Below the pieces are notes generated by a model. The model searched no databases and was not told the DNA's origin. It saw only the letters and a list, made by a program, of their open reading frames with translations. From the NCBI GenBank assembly GCA_945873505.1, contig CAMCDQ010000003.1, positions 26,537 through 90,536 of the forward strand: a DNA stretch of 64,000 nucleotides, written 5' to 3'. This stretch comes from Chitinophaga pinensis. Lineage in GTDB: Bacteria; Bacteroidota; Bacteroidia; Flavobacteriales; Flavobacteriaceae. The position numbers and the translations under genes were made by a program. Below, one piece after another: positions 47,761 to 57,916 of the stretch (the first letter of the stretch is position 1; each line of letters begins with the position of its first letter).

Positions 47761-49608
47761 ATGTGTGGAATAGTAGGTTATATCGGATTTAGAGAAGCAT
47801 ATCCAATTGTAATAAAAGGTTTGAAAAGACTAGAGTACAGAGGATATGATAGTGCTGGTATTATGCTGTTTGACGGAGCAAACTTGAAAGTTTCTAAAAC
47901 TAAAGGCAAAGTTTCTGATTTAGAAACAATGTCTTCAAATGAAATTACAACCAATGGCACTATCGGAATTGGGCATACCCGTTGGGCAACTCATGGAGTT
48001 CCTAATGATGTAAACTCACATCCACATGTTTCAAATTCAGGAAATCTTGTAATTATTCACAACGGAATCATAGAGAATTATGCTCCATTAAAAAAAGAAT
48101 TAATAAATAGAGGATATGTTTTTCATTCTGATACGGATACAGAGGTTTTAGTAAATCTTATTGAAGATGTTCAGAAAAAAGACAACCTAAAACTTGGAAA
48201 AGCTGTACAAATTGCTTTAAATCAAGTAGTAGGTGCCTATGCAATTTGCGTATTTGACAAACAAAAACCTGATGAAATTGTTGTGGCTCGATTAGGAAGT
48301 CCATTAGCAATTGGCGTTGGTGAAAACGAATATTTTATTGCTTCTGACGCTTCTCCATTTATAGAATATACTTCAAATGCTATTTATCTTGAAGACGAAG
48401 AAATGGCAATTGTGAGATTAAATAAACCTTTAAAAATTAGAAAAATTAAAGACGATTCATTAGTAGATCCTTACGTTCAGGAATTGCAAATGAATTTAGA
48501 GCAAATTGAAAAAGGGGGTTACGATCACTTTATGCTCAAAGAAATTTTCGAACAACCAAGTGTAATTAAGGATACTTATCGAGGTCGTTTACACGCAAAT
48601 ACTGGTTTGATTCAAATGGCAGGAATTGAAGATAATATCGAGAAATTCTTGAATGCAGAAAGAATACTAATTGTAGCTTGTGGAACTTCGTGGCATGCAG
48701 GTTTAGTAGCTGAATATATAATCGAAGAATTTACAAGAATCCCTGTTGAAGTAGAATATGCTTCAGAATTCAGATATAGAAATCCAATTATAAATAAAGG
48801 CGATGTAGTAATTACCATTTCTCAATCTGGCGAAACTGCTGATACTTTGGCTGCTATTAAATTAGCAAAAGAAAGAGGTGCATTTGTATTTGGAGTTTGT
48901 AATGTTGTTGGTTCTTCAATATCTAGAGAAACTCATGCAGGTGCATATACTCACGCAGGTCCAGAAATTGGAGTTGCATCAACTAAAGCATTTACCACTC
49001 AAATTACTGTTTTAACAATGATTGCGTTGCGAATTGCGAAAGCAAAAGGGACAATGACCAATTCAGATTTCCACAGGTATTTACAAGAATTAGAATTAAT
49101 TCCAGAAAAAGTTTTGGAGGCTTTAGAAACAAATGATAAAGCTAAAGAAATTGCAACCATTTTCAAAGATGCGCCAAACTGCCTTTATTTAGGTAGAGGA
49201 TATAATTTTCCTGTGGCTTTAGAAGGGGCTTTAAAATTAAAAGAAATATCCTATATTCATGCCGAAGGGTATCCCGCTGCTGAAATGAAGCACGGGCCAA
49301 TTGCTTTGATAGACGAACATATGCCTGTTGTTGTAATTGCCCCAAAATTGGGTCATTATGACAAAGTGGTAAGTAATATTCAAGAAATTAAATCTAGAAG
49401 CGGGAAAATTATTGCAATTGTAACTAAAGGCGACACTCAAGTTCATGATTTGGCCGATTATGTTATTGAAATCCCAGAAACTGCCGATGCATTATCTCCA
49501 CTAATTACAACAATTCCGCTACAATTATTGTCCTACCACATTGCCGTATTGAGAGGTTGTAATGTAGATCAACCAAGAAACTTAGCTAAATCAGTAACAG
49601 TAGAATAG
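47761..49608 (+). CDS. glmS: Glutamine-fructose-6-phosphate aminotransferase (isomerizing)
   Basis: The 615-residue enzyme makes glucosamine-6-phosphate for peptidoglycan and lipid A. Cys2 of MCGIVGYIG is the glutaminase nucleophile after Met removal, followed by GIGHTRWATHG and HNGIIENY. Two SIS isomerase domains cover about 285-430 and 460-605 (VACGTSWHAGL, SQSGETADTLAA, GRGYNFPVALEGALKLKEISY), and DQPRNLAKSVTVE ends the protein. A strong terminator follows. No upstream glmS ribozyme is expected in this phylum, and none was seen. Confidence 0.97.
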   Translation: MCGIVGYIGFREAYPIVIKGLKRLEYRGYDSAGIMLFDGANLKVSKTKGKVSDLETMSSNEITTNGTIGIGHTRWATHGVPNDVNSHPHVSNSGNLVIIHNGIIENYAPLKKELINRGYVFHSDTDTEVLVNLIEDVQKKDNLKLGKAVQIALNQVVGAYAICVFDKQKPDEIVVARLGSPLAIGVGENEYFIASDASPFIEYTSNAIYLEDEEMAIVRLNKPLKIRKIKDDSLVDPYVQELQMNLEQIEKGGYDHFMLKEIFEQPSVIKDTYRGRLHANTGLIQMAGIEDNIEKFLNAERILIVACGTSWHAGLVAEYIIEEFTRIPVEVEYASEFRYRNPIINKGDVVITISQSGETADTLAAIKLAKERGAFVFGVCNVVGSSISRETHAGAYTHAGPEIGVASTKAFTTQITVLTMIALRIAKAKGTMTNSDFHRYLQELELIPEKVLEALETNDKAKEIATIFKDAPNCLYLGRGYNFPVALEGALKLKEISYIHAEGYPAAEMKHGPIALIDEHMPVVVIAPKLGHYDKVVSNIQEIKSRSGKIIAIVTKGDTQVHDLADYVIEIPETADALSPLITTIPLQLLSYHIAVLRGCNVDQPRNLAKSVTVE

Positions 49609-49626
49609 TTAAAGAAATACTTGTTA

Positions 49627-49661
49627 AAAAAAAGCGTTCAATTCATGAACGCTCTTTTTTT
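49627..49661 (+). terminator. Terminator of glmS
   Basis: AGCGTTCA - ATTCA - TGAACGCT is followed by C and seven T. In the 224 bases between it and the TonB receptor I see only AT-rich promoter-like sequence. Confidence 0.9.
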
Positions 49662-49885
49662 GATAGTATTTTTATGAATTACTTAAAACTATGTTAATTT
49701 AATAAGCGTGCATAGTAAATTTTTGATAGTTTGTTTAAAAACCATGAGGAATATTCAAGAATTTCATCAAATTATCATCATAATTTGAAGCAAAATACAG
49801 CTAAATATTAATTTTTTCTACTAATAATTTATTAATATCAAAATAAATACTACTTTAGCTACATTAACAAACAAATTTAAATCCA

Positions 49886-52510
49886 ATGAGAAAAATCTTA
49901 CTTATTTTGACATTGTTTTTTTGCAGCATTTCTTTTGCGCAAACAATAGTTTCAGATACTATTAAAAAGACATTATTAGACGAAGTTGTAGTTTCGGCTT
50001 CAAGAACTCCTGAAAAAGTTTTACAGTCGCCAGTTACAATTGAAAGAATGGGAATTGCTGAAATTAAAAAATCTGCATCGCCTTCTTTTTATGACGGTTT
50101 AGAAAACCTGAAAGAGGTTCAAATGAACACGAGTAGTTTGTCATTTAAATCAATAAACACGAGAGGTTTTGCAACAGTTGCAAACGTTCGTTTTATGCAA
50201 TTGGTTGACGGAATGGACAATTCATCTCCATTATTAAATTTCGTAATTGGAAATATGATTGGGGTTTCAGAAATTGACGTTCAAAGCGTAGAGTTATTGC
50301 CTGGAGCATCTTCTGCTTTATATGGTGCTAACGCATTTAATGGAATATTATTTATGAACAGTAAAAATCCATTTACAAGTTCTGGAATTACAGCTTATGC
50401 AAAATTTGGACAAACAAGCCAACAAGCTGCTGGTTCAAATGATTACAAAGATTATGGCGTTAGAGTTGCGCACAAATTCAACAATTATTTTGCTGCAAAA
50501 GCTAATTATACATATATGTTAGGGACAGATTGGTTTGCCACTAATTATAATGACAAAACAGTTACTGGAAGAGACAGAAGCCACTATGGTTACGATGGTA
50601 TCAACGTTTATGGTGATGAGGCTGCTACTGTAATAAGTGCGCCAACGTTACCAACTGATAAAGTTTCAAGAACAGGTTATAAAGAAACTGAATTAACAGA
50701 TAACAAAGCATCTAATACTAAAATTGACTTTTCTATTCATTTAAGACCTTTTGGAAATGAAAAACTTGAAGTGATTTGGCAAAGTAAATTTGGTTTTGGA
50801 AATGCCGTTTATCAAGGTGCTAACAGATATTATTTGAATAACTTTTTTATGCAACAACATAAATTAGAATTCAAAGGGAAAAATTTCTTTGTTAGAGGCT
50901 ATACTACAACTGAAGATGGTGGAGATTCTTATGACATGACATTTACTGCTATCAATATCAATAGACTAGCAAAATCTGACAAAAACTGGTTTACAGATTA
51001 TGGAACTGCCTATGCAAGATCAACTTTGCTATTAGGACAAACACCAGAACAAGCACATGCTGGCGCAAGAAATTTTGCTGATTACAACATTTCTCCTACA
51101 GGTTTAGGATTAACTCCAAGTATTGATGCGGCTAATCCAAGTGCTCCAAGGGGTACGCGATTTACTCCTGGTTCGCCAGAATTTAAAGCTGCTTTTGATA
51201 AAGTAACTGCGGAAGCTAGTGTGCTTTCAGGATCAAAATTAGTTGATAATTCAATAGTTTACCACTCAGATGCGAATTACAATCTTAAAGATGTAATCAA
51301 ATTTGCAGAAGTTCAAGTTGGAGGGTCTTTCAGACAATATGAATTGAATTCTCATGGAAGAATTTATACTGATGCTGATAGTCCTATTTTTTACAATGAA
51401 TATGGTGCTTATACACAAATAACAAAGAAATTAGCAGACGAAAGATTGAAGTTTACAGGATCTGTTCGTTACGATAAATCTAAAAACTTTGATGGTAATT
51501 ATTCTCCTAGAGTTTCTTTTGTTTATTCTGCTGGTGCAAATAAACAACATAATTTTAGAGGGTCTTTCCAAACTGGTTTCAGAAACCCTTCAACTCAAGA
51601 TCAATATATCGGTTTCAATGTTGGTAGCGCCATCTTACTTGGTTCTGCACCAGATAACTTAACCAGATATACTGAAACATTGCCAATTTCTGCAACAGGA
51701 CAAACCTATGCTGGAGTAAGCGCTAATGCAAATATTGATGGTTCTATTGCATACACCAACTCATTTACAGCAGTATCGGTTGCAACAGGAAATCCATCTT
51801 TATTCAAAAAAACAGTATTGAATTATGTAAAACCTGAAGAAGTAAAAGCAATAGAATTGGGTTATCGTTCATTTTTCGGAAATACATCTATTGATATTAA
51901 TGGGTATTATAATGTATACAACAACTTCATTGGAAACGTAAATGTAATTGCCCCATTATATGGAACTGCGGTTGACGCTCCAAATCCTGCAGGTGATTTA
52001 AATACTGATCAAGGTACTAAAGCATTTAAAGCACTTCAAAATGGAGATACTCGAGTGTTCCAATTATATACCAACACGGCTCTAGAAATTAAATCACTAG
52101 GTTTCGGTATTGGACTTTCAAGAAAAGTATATAAAGATTTCGAAGCAGGTATTAACTATAACTATGCTGAATTTAGTTTTGACCAATCAAAAGATTTAAG
52201 CTTTGAAGCTGGATTTAATACTCCAAAACATAAAGTAAAAGCATCTTTTGGAAACGAAAGATTGTTCAAAAATTTTGGTTTCAATATCAGCGGAAGATGG
52301 AATAGCGAATATTTATGGCAATCAACAATGGTTGACGGAATGATTGAATCAGCAACTGTTATTGATGCCCAAGTTAATTATAGCTTCCCTAAATTAAAAT
52401 CTACATTGAAAATTGGAGCTGCAAATTTAGGCGGAAAAGAATACGTACAAGTTTTGGGTGCTGGAGCAATCGGACAACAAATATTTGCTTCTTGGACAAT
52501 CAACCCGTAA
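49886..52510 (+). CDS. TonB-dependent outer membrane receptor
   Basis: The 874-residue protein has a signal peptide (1-19, ending SFAQ), a plug domain (about 32-160; LLDEVVVSASRTPEKV, INTRGF, VDGMDN, ELLPGASSALYGANAFNGI) and a large beta-barrel ending in aromatic FASWTINP. It takes up a ligand across the outer membrane using TonB energy. There is no SusC-type N-terminal carboxypeptidase-like domain. The next gene, 25 bases on, is a GDSL-type lipoprotein, so the two probably act together, perhaps on a lipid or ester ligand; this is inference. Confidence 0.93.
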   Translation: MRKILLILTLFFCSISFAQTIVSDTIKKTLLDEVVVSASRTPEKVLQSPVTIERMGIAEIKKSASPSFYDGLENLKEVQMNTSSLSFKSINTRGFATVANVRFMQLVDGMDNSSPLLNFVIGNMIGVSEIDVQSVELLPGASSALYGANAFNGILFMNSKNPFTSSGITAYAKFGQTSQQAAGSNDYKDYGVRVAHKFNNYFAAKANYTYMLGTDWFATNYNDKTVTGRDRSHYGYDGINVYGDEAATVISAPTLPTDKVSRTGYKETELTDNKASNTKIDFSIHLRPFGNEKLEVIWQSKFGFGNAVYQGANRYYLNNFFMQQHKLEFKGKNFFVRGYTTTEDGGDSYDMTFTAININRLAKSDKNWFTDYGTAYARSTLLLGQTPEQAHAGARNFADYNISPTGLGLTPSIDAANPSAPRGTRFTPGSPEFKAAFDKVTAEASVLSGSKLVDNSIVYHSDANYNLKDVIKFAEVQVGGSFRQYELNSHGRIYTDADSPIFYNEYGAYTQITKKLADERLKFTGSVRYDKSKNFDGNYSPRVSFVYSAGANKQHNFRGSFQTGFRNPSTQDQYIGFNVGSAILLGSAPDNLTRYTETLPISATGQTYAGVSANANIDGSIAYTNSFTAVSVATGNPSLFKKTVLNYVKPEEVKAIELGYRSFFGNTSIDINGYYNVYNNFIGNVNVIAPLYGTAVDAPNPAGDLNTDQGTKAFKALQNGDTRVFQLYTNTALEIKSLGFGIGLSRKVYKDFEAGINYNYAEFSFDQSKDLSFEAGFNTPKHKVKASFGNERLFKNFGFNISGRWNSEYLWQSTMVDGMIESATVIDAQVNYSFPKLKSTLKIGAANLGGKEYVQVLGAGAIGQQIFASWTINP

Positions 52511-52535
52511 TTAATTAATATAAAAACATACGATT

Positions 52536-54089
52536 ATGATAAAAAATTTCAAATGGCTACTATTAGTTTCTTTAACTTTTGTAGCGTGTAATGATGATGA
52601 AACAATCGTTTCAAACTCTTCAGATGGAATGCCATTAACGGCAGGGACGGCTGATTTTTCAAAATTTGTTGCTTTAGGAAACTCATTAACTGCAGGATAT
52701 TCAGATAATGCATTATTTATTGAAGGACAAAAAGTTTCTTATGCCAATATCATGGCAGAACAATTTGCATTAGTTGGTGGTGGCGCTTTTAAGATTCCAT
52801 TCATGTCAGATAATATCGGTGGATTCAAAATTAACGGAACACAATTCGCTGGTCCGAGATTTTATTTCAATGGCGTAGGACCAACTTCTGTTGCTGGAAC
52901 TCCCTCTACAGAAATTCTAAATCCTGCAGTTGTTGCCGCAGGGCCATATAATAACTGTGGCGTTCCAGGAGCGAAGAGTTTTCACTTATTGTCTCCTAGT
53001 TACGGAAGCGCTGCAGGAATAGCTACAGGAACTGCAAATCCTTATTATGTTCGTTTTGCGCCTAATGCTACTACATCTGTTTTGGCTTATGCAATGGGTC
53101 AAGCGCCTACATTCTTTTCACTTTGGATTGGGAACAACGATGTTTTAGGTTATGCAACAACTGGTGGTGATGGATCAAATCCAATTACACCTTCAGCGGG
53201 AGCTGCAGGAGTTGGTTTTGACGCTACTTACAACACATTGGTAAACTCTATGACTTCTGTAAGCGCTAAAGGTGTTGTAGCCAACATCCCTTATGTGAAC
53301 ACCGTGCCTTTCTTTACAACTGTTCCTTACAACCCATTATCTGCGTCTGTTTTAGGAGGGGGAAATGTAGCCGTTGGAGTTGGAACAATTAATGCTTTAA
53401 ACACACAGTTATATGGACCATTGAAAGCGGCTTTAAACGCTGTTGGTGGGGCTGGTAGAATTGACTTATTGTCAACAACTGTAGCCAATCCATTATTAAT
53501 AAAAGATGAATCATTAACTAATTTATCAGCTCAACTAACAGCTGCCTTTACACCTTCACTTGGAGCAGCAACTGCCGCTTTTTACGGAGCTGTATTTGGT
53601 CAAGCTCGTCAAGCAAAAACAACTGACTTGGTTCTTTTAACTACACAAGGAGCTATTGCTGCAGCACCAACTGCTTCAGATTCCGGACTCGGAATTGCGC
53701 CTCCTTCGCCATTGAATAAATTTGGCGTTACGTTCCCATTACAAGACAAGCATATTTTGGTTCCAACTGAAATCAGTGATTTAAAAACAGCTACTGATAA
53801 TTATAATGTAACCATAAAAGCTGCAGCTGATGCAAAAGGATTAGCATTTGTAGATGCAAATGCATTTATGACAAGAATTGCTAGCGGTGGGATTACAGCA
53901 GACGGCTATAATGTTACCAATGCATTTATTACAGGCGGTGGGTTTTCAACTGATGGGGTTCACCCATCTCCAAGAGGCTATGCCTTAATTGCAAACAAAT
54001 TTATAGAAGCTATAAATGCAAAATATGGTTCTAATTTAAAAGGCGTAAGCCTTTACGATTATAGAATTTTATTCCCTGGAATGCTATAA
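52536..54089 (+). CDS. SGNH/GDSL hydrolase lipoprotein
   Basis: The 517-residue lipoprotein (Cys18 after LTFVA) carries SGNH blocks: block I FVALGNSLTAGY (Ser50, with N in place of the usual D of GDSL), block III WIGNNDVLGYA and block V TDGVHPSPRGYALIAN (Asp and His). It should hydrolyse an ester at the outer membrane. It forms a pair with the TonB receptor 25 bases upstream and ends in a strong terminator. The substrate is unknown; relatives include lipases and carbohydrate esterases. Confidence 0.88.
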   Translation: MIKNFKWLLLVSLTFVACNDDETIVSNSSDGMPLTAGTADFSKFVALGNSLTAGYSDNALFIEGQKVSYANIMAEQFALVGGGAFKIPFMSDNIGGFKINGTQFAGPRFYFNGVGPTSVAGTPSTEILNPAVVAAGPYNNCGVPGAKSFHLLSPSYGSAAGIATGTANPYYVRFAPNATTSVLAYAMGQAPTFFSLWIGNNDVLGYATTGGDGSNPITPSAGAAGVGFDATYNTLVNSMTSVSAKGVVANIPYVNTVPFFTTVPYNPLSASVLGGGNVAVGVGTINALNTQLYGPLKAALNAVGGAGRIDLLSTTVANPLLIKDESLTNLSAQLTAAFTPSLGAATAAFYGAVFGQARQAKTTDLVLLTTQGAIAAAPTASDSGLGIAPPSPLNKFGVTFPLQDKHILVPTEISDLKTATDNYNVTIKAAADAKGLAFVDANAFMTRIASGGITADGYNVTNAFITGGGFSTDGVHPSPRGYALIANKFIEAINAKYGSNLKGVSLYDYRILFPGML

Positions 54090-54110
54090 ATTTAAAAATA
54101 ATAATTTATC

Positions 54111-54141
54111 AAAACCAACACCTTACCGTGTTGGTTTTTTT
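54111..54141 (+). terminator. Terminator of the TonB receptor-GDSL pair
   Basis: AAAACCAACAC - CTTACC - GTGTTGGTTTT with a continuing T-run follows the GDSL stop by 21 bases. Confidence 0.9.
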
Positions 54142-54261
54142 ATTTGCAACAAATACGACTTTATAAATTGAAAAAACGTTGAAAGTTGATTACAATAAAT
54201 TCTAAATAATTAACTTTTAGATATTGAATAATTACTTAAATTAGCATCATATCTATTTACA

Positions 54262-56196
54262 ATGAAAAATACCATTCTTTATATCCTATGTTTTAGTTTT
54301 ATTGGAACATTTGCACAAAAAACCGTGTCAGAAACGAGTCGAATTGCAACTTCAGAAATGAAATCGGCCGAGCGAAAAATGAATATGGTTGTAAATCCTA
54401 ATACTCAAAATTATGATGTTACGTATCATAAATTAGAATTTACAGTAGATCCTGCTAATTATTTTATATCAGGAAAAATAACTACTACCTATACTGCCCT
54501 TGCAAATATGACGACATTAACTTTCGATTTGAGTAGCCCTTTGGTTGTGAGTTCTGTAAAAATTAATAATGTCGCAGTTTTCAGTTTTTCTCAAAACACA
54601 AGTGAATTAGTTATCACATTACCAACCACACAAATTTCTGGAACACAAGCTATAGTAGAAGTAACTTATTCAGGTGCTCCTCCTCAAAATGGTTTTTTTG
54701 CTTTTACAAGCACTACACATGGAACAGCAGCAACCCCCGTTATTTATACTTTATCTGAGCCTTTTGGAGCCAGAGATTGGTGGCCATGCAAACAAGATTT
54801 GAATGATAAAATTAATAGTATAGATGTTTATATAACTGCTCCATTACGATATGTTAGTGTTTCAAATGGTGTAGAACAAGCAGCAGTTATTAACGGGACT
54901 CAAAAAACGACTCATTTTAGTCATAATTACCCAATTCCTGCCTACTTAATTTGTATGGCGGTTACCAATTACGATGTTTACACGCAATTGCCAAGCGCAG
55001 CAACTCCAACGGTTACTTATCGAATTGTGAATTATATTTATCCAGAAACAAATTCCCCTTCGGTTCAAAACCAACTTGCACAAACACCTTTAATTTTAGA
55101 CTATTTCAGTACTCTTTTTGAAACATATCCTTATTCTAATGAAAAATACGGGCATGCTCAATTTGGTTGGGGCGGCGGAATGGAACACACTACGGTTTCA
55201 TTTATGGTAAATTTTGATCGAGATTTAATTGCACATGAAATGGCGCACCAATGGTTTGGCGATAAAATTACGTGTGGGACTTGGAAAGACATTTGGTTGA
55301 ATGAAGGTTTTGCAACTTATCTTGCCTCATTGGTTATTGAACATTTTGACGGTCAAACTGCATTTATTGCAGATAAAACAAGTATGATTAACGAAATTAC
55401 CTCATCAACTGGTGGCGCAGTATATTTAACCGATACTGAAGCAACGAGTGTAAATCGGATTTTCAGCTGGCGATTAACCTATAATAAAGGGGCAATGGTA
55501 CTGAATATGCTTCGTTTTAAATTAGGCGATGCTATTTTCTTTCAAGGAATAAAAAATTATTTAGCAGATGTGAATCTGGCTTATAAATATGCAATAACTT
55601 CGGATTTACAAACCCATTTAGAAGCAGTTTATGAAAGTAGATTAACGGAATTTTTCAATGATTGGATTTACAAGCAAGGGTATCCGATTTATAATATTAC
55701 GGTTCAAAATACAACTCCAGGTCAAGCTAGAATTACTGTTTCACAAACCACTTCTCATACCTCTGTTCCCTTTTTTAAAATGCCAGTTCCGATACGTTTA
55801 ACTGGTGCTGGTACACTTACTCAAGATGTCGTGGTTAATAATATCGTAAATGGAGAGCAATTTAATATTACGGTTCCATTTGCAGTAACTGGAGTTCAAT
55901 TTGACCCTAAAAAAGATATTATTTCTAAATCAAGTACTGCAACATTGGTGACATCAGATTTCAACTTTGATCAATCCATACAAATTTATCCAAATCCATC
56001 TTCAAATGCACTTTCTATTGATTTGCCAGAAGGAATTGAAATTGAAAGCGCTACTTTTTATACTGTTTTAGGACAAAAAATAATGGAAACTACATCACAA
56101 AGGACATGGGATATTTCTTCATTTGCTTCGGGAATTCATTTTTTAAGCGTGAAGACAAATAAAGGAACGAAACAATTTAAGATTATAAAAGAATAG
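54262..56196 (+). CDS. M1 family zinc metallopeptidase with type IX secretion domain
   Basis: The 644-residue secreted aminopeptidase-like enzyme has a signal peptide (1-18), an N-terminal beta domain (about 45-230), and a thermolysin-like catalytic domain. Zinc ligands are His325, His329 (HEMAHQWFGD) and Glu348 (NEGFATY). The substrate-binding G-x-M-E-N motif reads GGMEH here. The last about 75 residues form a type A sorting domain (IYPNPSSNALSIDLP ... GIHFLSVKTNKGTKQFKIIKE), which sends proteins through the type IX system to the cell surface or medium. Confidence 0.93.
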   Translation: MKNTILYILCFSFIGTFAQKTVSETSRIATSEMKSAERKMNMVVNPNTQNYDVTYHKLEFTVDPANYFISGKITTTYTALANMTTLTFDLSSPLVVSSVKINNVAVFSFSQNTSELVITLPTTQISGTQAIVEVTYSGAPPQNGFFAFTSTTHGTAATPVIYTLSEPFGARDWWPCKQDLNDKINSIDVYITAPLRYVSVSNGVEQAAVINGTQKTTHFSHNYPIPAYLICMAVTNYDVYTQLPSAATPTVTYRIVNYIYPETNSPSVQNQLAQTPLILDYFSTLFETYPYSNEKYGHAQFGWGGGMEHTTVSFMVNFDRDLIAHEMAHQWFGDKITCGTWKDIWLNEGFATYLASLVIEHFDGQTAFIADKTSMINEITSSTGGAVYLTDTEATSVNRIFSWRLTYNKGAMVLNMLRFKLGDAIFFQGIKNYLADVNLAYKYAITSDLQTHLEAVYESRLTEFFNDWIYKQGYPIYNITVQNTTPGQARITVSQTTSHTSVPFFKMPVPIRLTGAGTLTQDVVVNNIVNGEQFNITVPFAVTGVQFDPKKDIISKSSTATLVTSDFNFDQSIQIYPNPSSNALSIDLPEGIEIESATFYTVLGQKIMETTSQRTWDISSFASGIHFLSVKTNKGTKQFKIIKE

Positions 56197-56258
56197 TTAT
56201 TTATAGACATTTAAAACACAACTTTGAAATATTATAGAAAACATACTACAGAAAACCT

Positions 56259-56266
56259 TACTTTTG
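56259..56266 (+). promoter_or_regulatory. Promoter -7 element for rseP
   Basis: TACTTTTG is a full match to TAnnTTTG and would give a leader of about 24 nt. No good -33 element is seen. Confidence 0.45.
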
Positions 56267-56295
56267 TTGGTTATTAAATATACGAAAATTAAAAA

Positions 56296-57642
56296 ATGGA
56301 AATCGTTATCAAATTAGGTCAGTTTTTATTGAGTTTGTCATTGTTGATTGTACTTCATGAATTAGGACATTTTATACCCGCTAAATTATTCAAAACCAGA
56401 GTAGAGAAATTCTACTTATTTTTTGATATAAAATATTCTTTGTTTAAAAAGAAAATCGGAGGTACAGAATACGGAATTGGATGGTTGCCTCTTGGTGGCT
56501 ATGTAAAAATTTCGGGAATGATCGATGAAAGCATGGACAAAGAGCAAATGGCTTTGCCGCCTCAGCCCTGGGAATTTCGCTCGAAACCAGCTTGGCAACG
56601 ATTAATAATTATGCTTGGTGGTGTAACCGTAAACTTTATTTTGGCTTTTATTATTTACATCGGAATGGCATTTGCGTATGGCGATTTGTATATTTCAAAT
56701 AGCGATTTAAAAGACGGCGTTTGGATTACAAATCCTGTGATTGAGAAATCTGGCTTAAAAACAGGAGATAAAATCGTTTCTGTTGACGGAGTTAAAGCTG
56801 ATAAATTTCATGAATTAAACGAAAAAATCCTTTTAGGAAAAGAAGTTGTTGTTGAAAGAAATGGTGCCGAACAAAAAATTGTTTTACCGGTTGATTTTAT
56901 CAATCAATTGATGACTGGCAAAAAAATATCTGTTGTTGAACTTCGTTTACCATTTATAGTTTCTGGCATTGAAGAAAAATCTCCAAACAAAAGTGCGGTA
57001 CAAGAAAAAGACATTATTACTAATTTTAATGGGGTTTCGGTTCAATATGCAGATGAAATCATTTCTGCTGTAAAAGAATTGAAAGGCAAAACGGTTCCTG
57101 CAATTGTAAAAAGAGATGGCAAAGAAGTTGCGCTCTCCATTGTTGTGAATGACAGTTCAAAAATGGGAATTCACTATGCAGGAAGATTGCCTTATGATAA
57201 TATTGAAAAATTAGGATTGTACCCTATTCGCAAGCAAAACTATGGTTTTTTAGAATCATTTCCTGTGGGAATTGAAAGAGGAAAAAGCCAACTTGTAGGT
57301 TATGGAAAACAATTGCAAATGATATTCAATCCGAGTACTGGCGCCTATAAAGGCGTGGGTGGATTTAAAGCAATATTTGATATTTTCCCTGCTTCTTGGA
57401 GTTGGGAAGCTTTTTGGAGCATTACCGCTTTATTGTCGATTATGCTTGGGGTAATGAACTTATTGCCAATCCCTGCATTGGACGGAGGACATGTAATGTT
57501 CTTATTATATGAAATAATTAGCCGCAAGAAACCGAGCGATAAATTTATGGAAAATGCTCAAATGGTTGGTTTTGTATTGCTTATCTCGTTATTGCTTTTT
57601 GCAAATGGAAACGATATTTATAAGGCAATTGTAGGGAAGTAA
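56296..57642 (+). CDS. rseP: RIP metalloprotease RseP (site-2 protease family)
   Basis: The 448-residue inner-membrane protease cuts anti-sigma factors or other membrane peptides within the bilayer. The zinc motif is HELGH (residues 21-25) in the first transmembrane helix, and the third zinc ligand is in NLLPIPALDGGHVMF (about 388-402). Two PDZ-like regions lie between (about 135-200 and 215-300). Length is standard. It is followed by tRNA-Asn in the same direction but with a separate promoter. Confidence 0.95.
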   Translation: MEIVIKLGQFLLSLSLLIVLHELGHFIPAKLFKTRVEKFYLFFDIKYSLFKKKIGGTEYGIGWLPLGGYVKISGMIDESMDKEQMALPPQPWEFRSKPAWQRLIIMLGGVTVNFILAFIIYIGMAFAYGDLYISNSDLKDGVWITNPVIEKSGLKTGDKIVSVDGVKADKFHELNEKILLGKEVVVERNGAEQKIVLPVDFINQLMTGKKISVVELRLPFIVSGIEEKSPNKSAVQEKDIITNFNGVSVQYADEIISAVKELKGKTVPAIVKRDGKEVALSIVVNDSSKMGIHYAGRLPYDNIEKLGLYPIRKQNYGFLESFPVGIERGKSQLVGYGKQLQMIFNPSTGAYKGVGGFKAIFDIFPASWSWEAFWSITALLSIMLGVMNLLPIPALDGGHVMFLLYEIISRKKPSDKFMENAQMVGFVLLISLLLFANGNDIYKAIVGK

Positions 57643-57669
57643 TATTTTTTTAAAATTTATTTCAAATTA

Positions 57670-57700
57670 TTTGCAAAAAAGATAATTAGCCTTATATTTG
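57670..57700 (+). promoter_or_regulatory. Consensus promoter of tRNA-Asn
   Basis: TTTG (57670-57673), a 19-nt spacer and TATATTTG (57693-57700) form a perfect Bacteroidota promoter. Transcription would begin about 20 nt before the tRNA. Confidence 0.8.
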
Positions 57701-57726
57701 CAACCGCTTTAAAAGGCAACACGCCT

Positions 57727-57800
57727 TCCTTCTTAGCTCAGTTGGTTAGAGCATCTGACTGTTAATCAGAGGGTCCTTGGTTCGAGCCCAAGAGAGGGAG
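57727..57800 (+). tRNA. tRNA-Asn (GTT anticodon)
   Basis: A full 74-nt cloverleaf folds by eye: acceptor TCCTTCT/AGAGGGA, D stem GCTC/GAGC, anticodon stem TCTGA/TCAGA with loop CTGTTAA (anticodon GTT), T stem CTTGG/CCAAG with TTCGAGC loop, discriminator G. The 3' CCA is not encoded. A partial copy of its 3' end lies 4.5 kb downstream (62306), suggesting that it served as an integration site. Confidence 0.97.
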
Positions 57801-57802
57801 CA

Positions 57803-57832
57803 AAAGTTCAGCAGAAATGTTGGACTTTTTTT
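57803..57832 (+). terminator. Terminator of tRNA-Asn
   Basis: AAAGTTCAGC and GTTGGACTTT pair (with G-U) around AGAAAT, followed by a T-run, directly after the tRNA. Confidence 0.8.
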
Positions 57833-57882
57833 GTTTATACAATCCAAATTTAGTAAAAAATATTCTTATCTTGCACTTGTCT

Positions 57883-57902
57883 GGCAGTTAACAGGCAGTT
57901 AA
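57883..57902. repeat. Short tandem repeat GGCAGTTAA
   Basis: Two copies of GGCAGTTAA (57883-57891 and 57894-57902) lie 83 bases past the tRNA. They could be integrase arm-type sites of a lost element or simply chance. Confidence 0.35.
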
Positions 57903-57916
57903 TTTATTTTTCCTGA

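Noticed and set aside
49609..49885. A riboswitch upstream of the TonB receptor gene
   Set aside because: After the glmS terminator the sequence is AT-rich with no conserved aptamer pattern that I can recognise.
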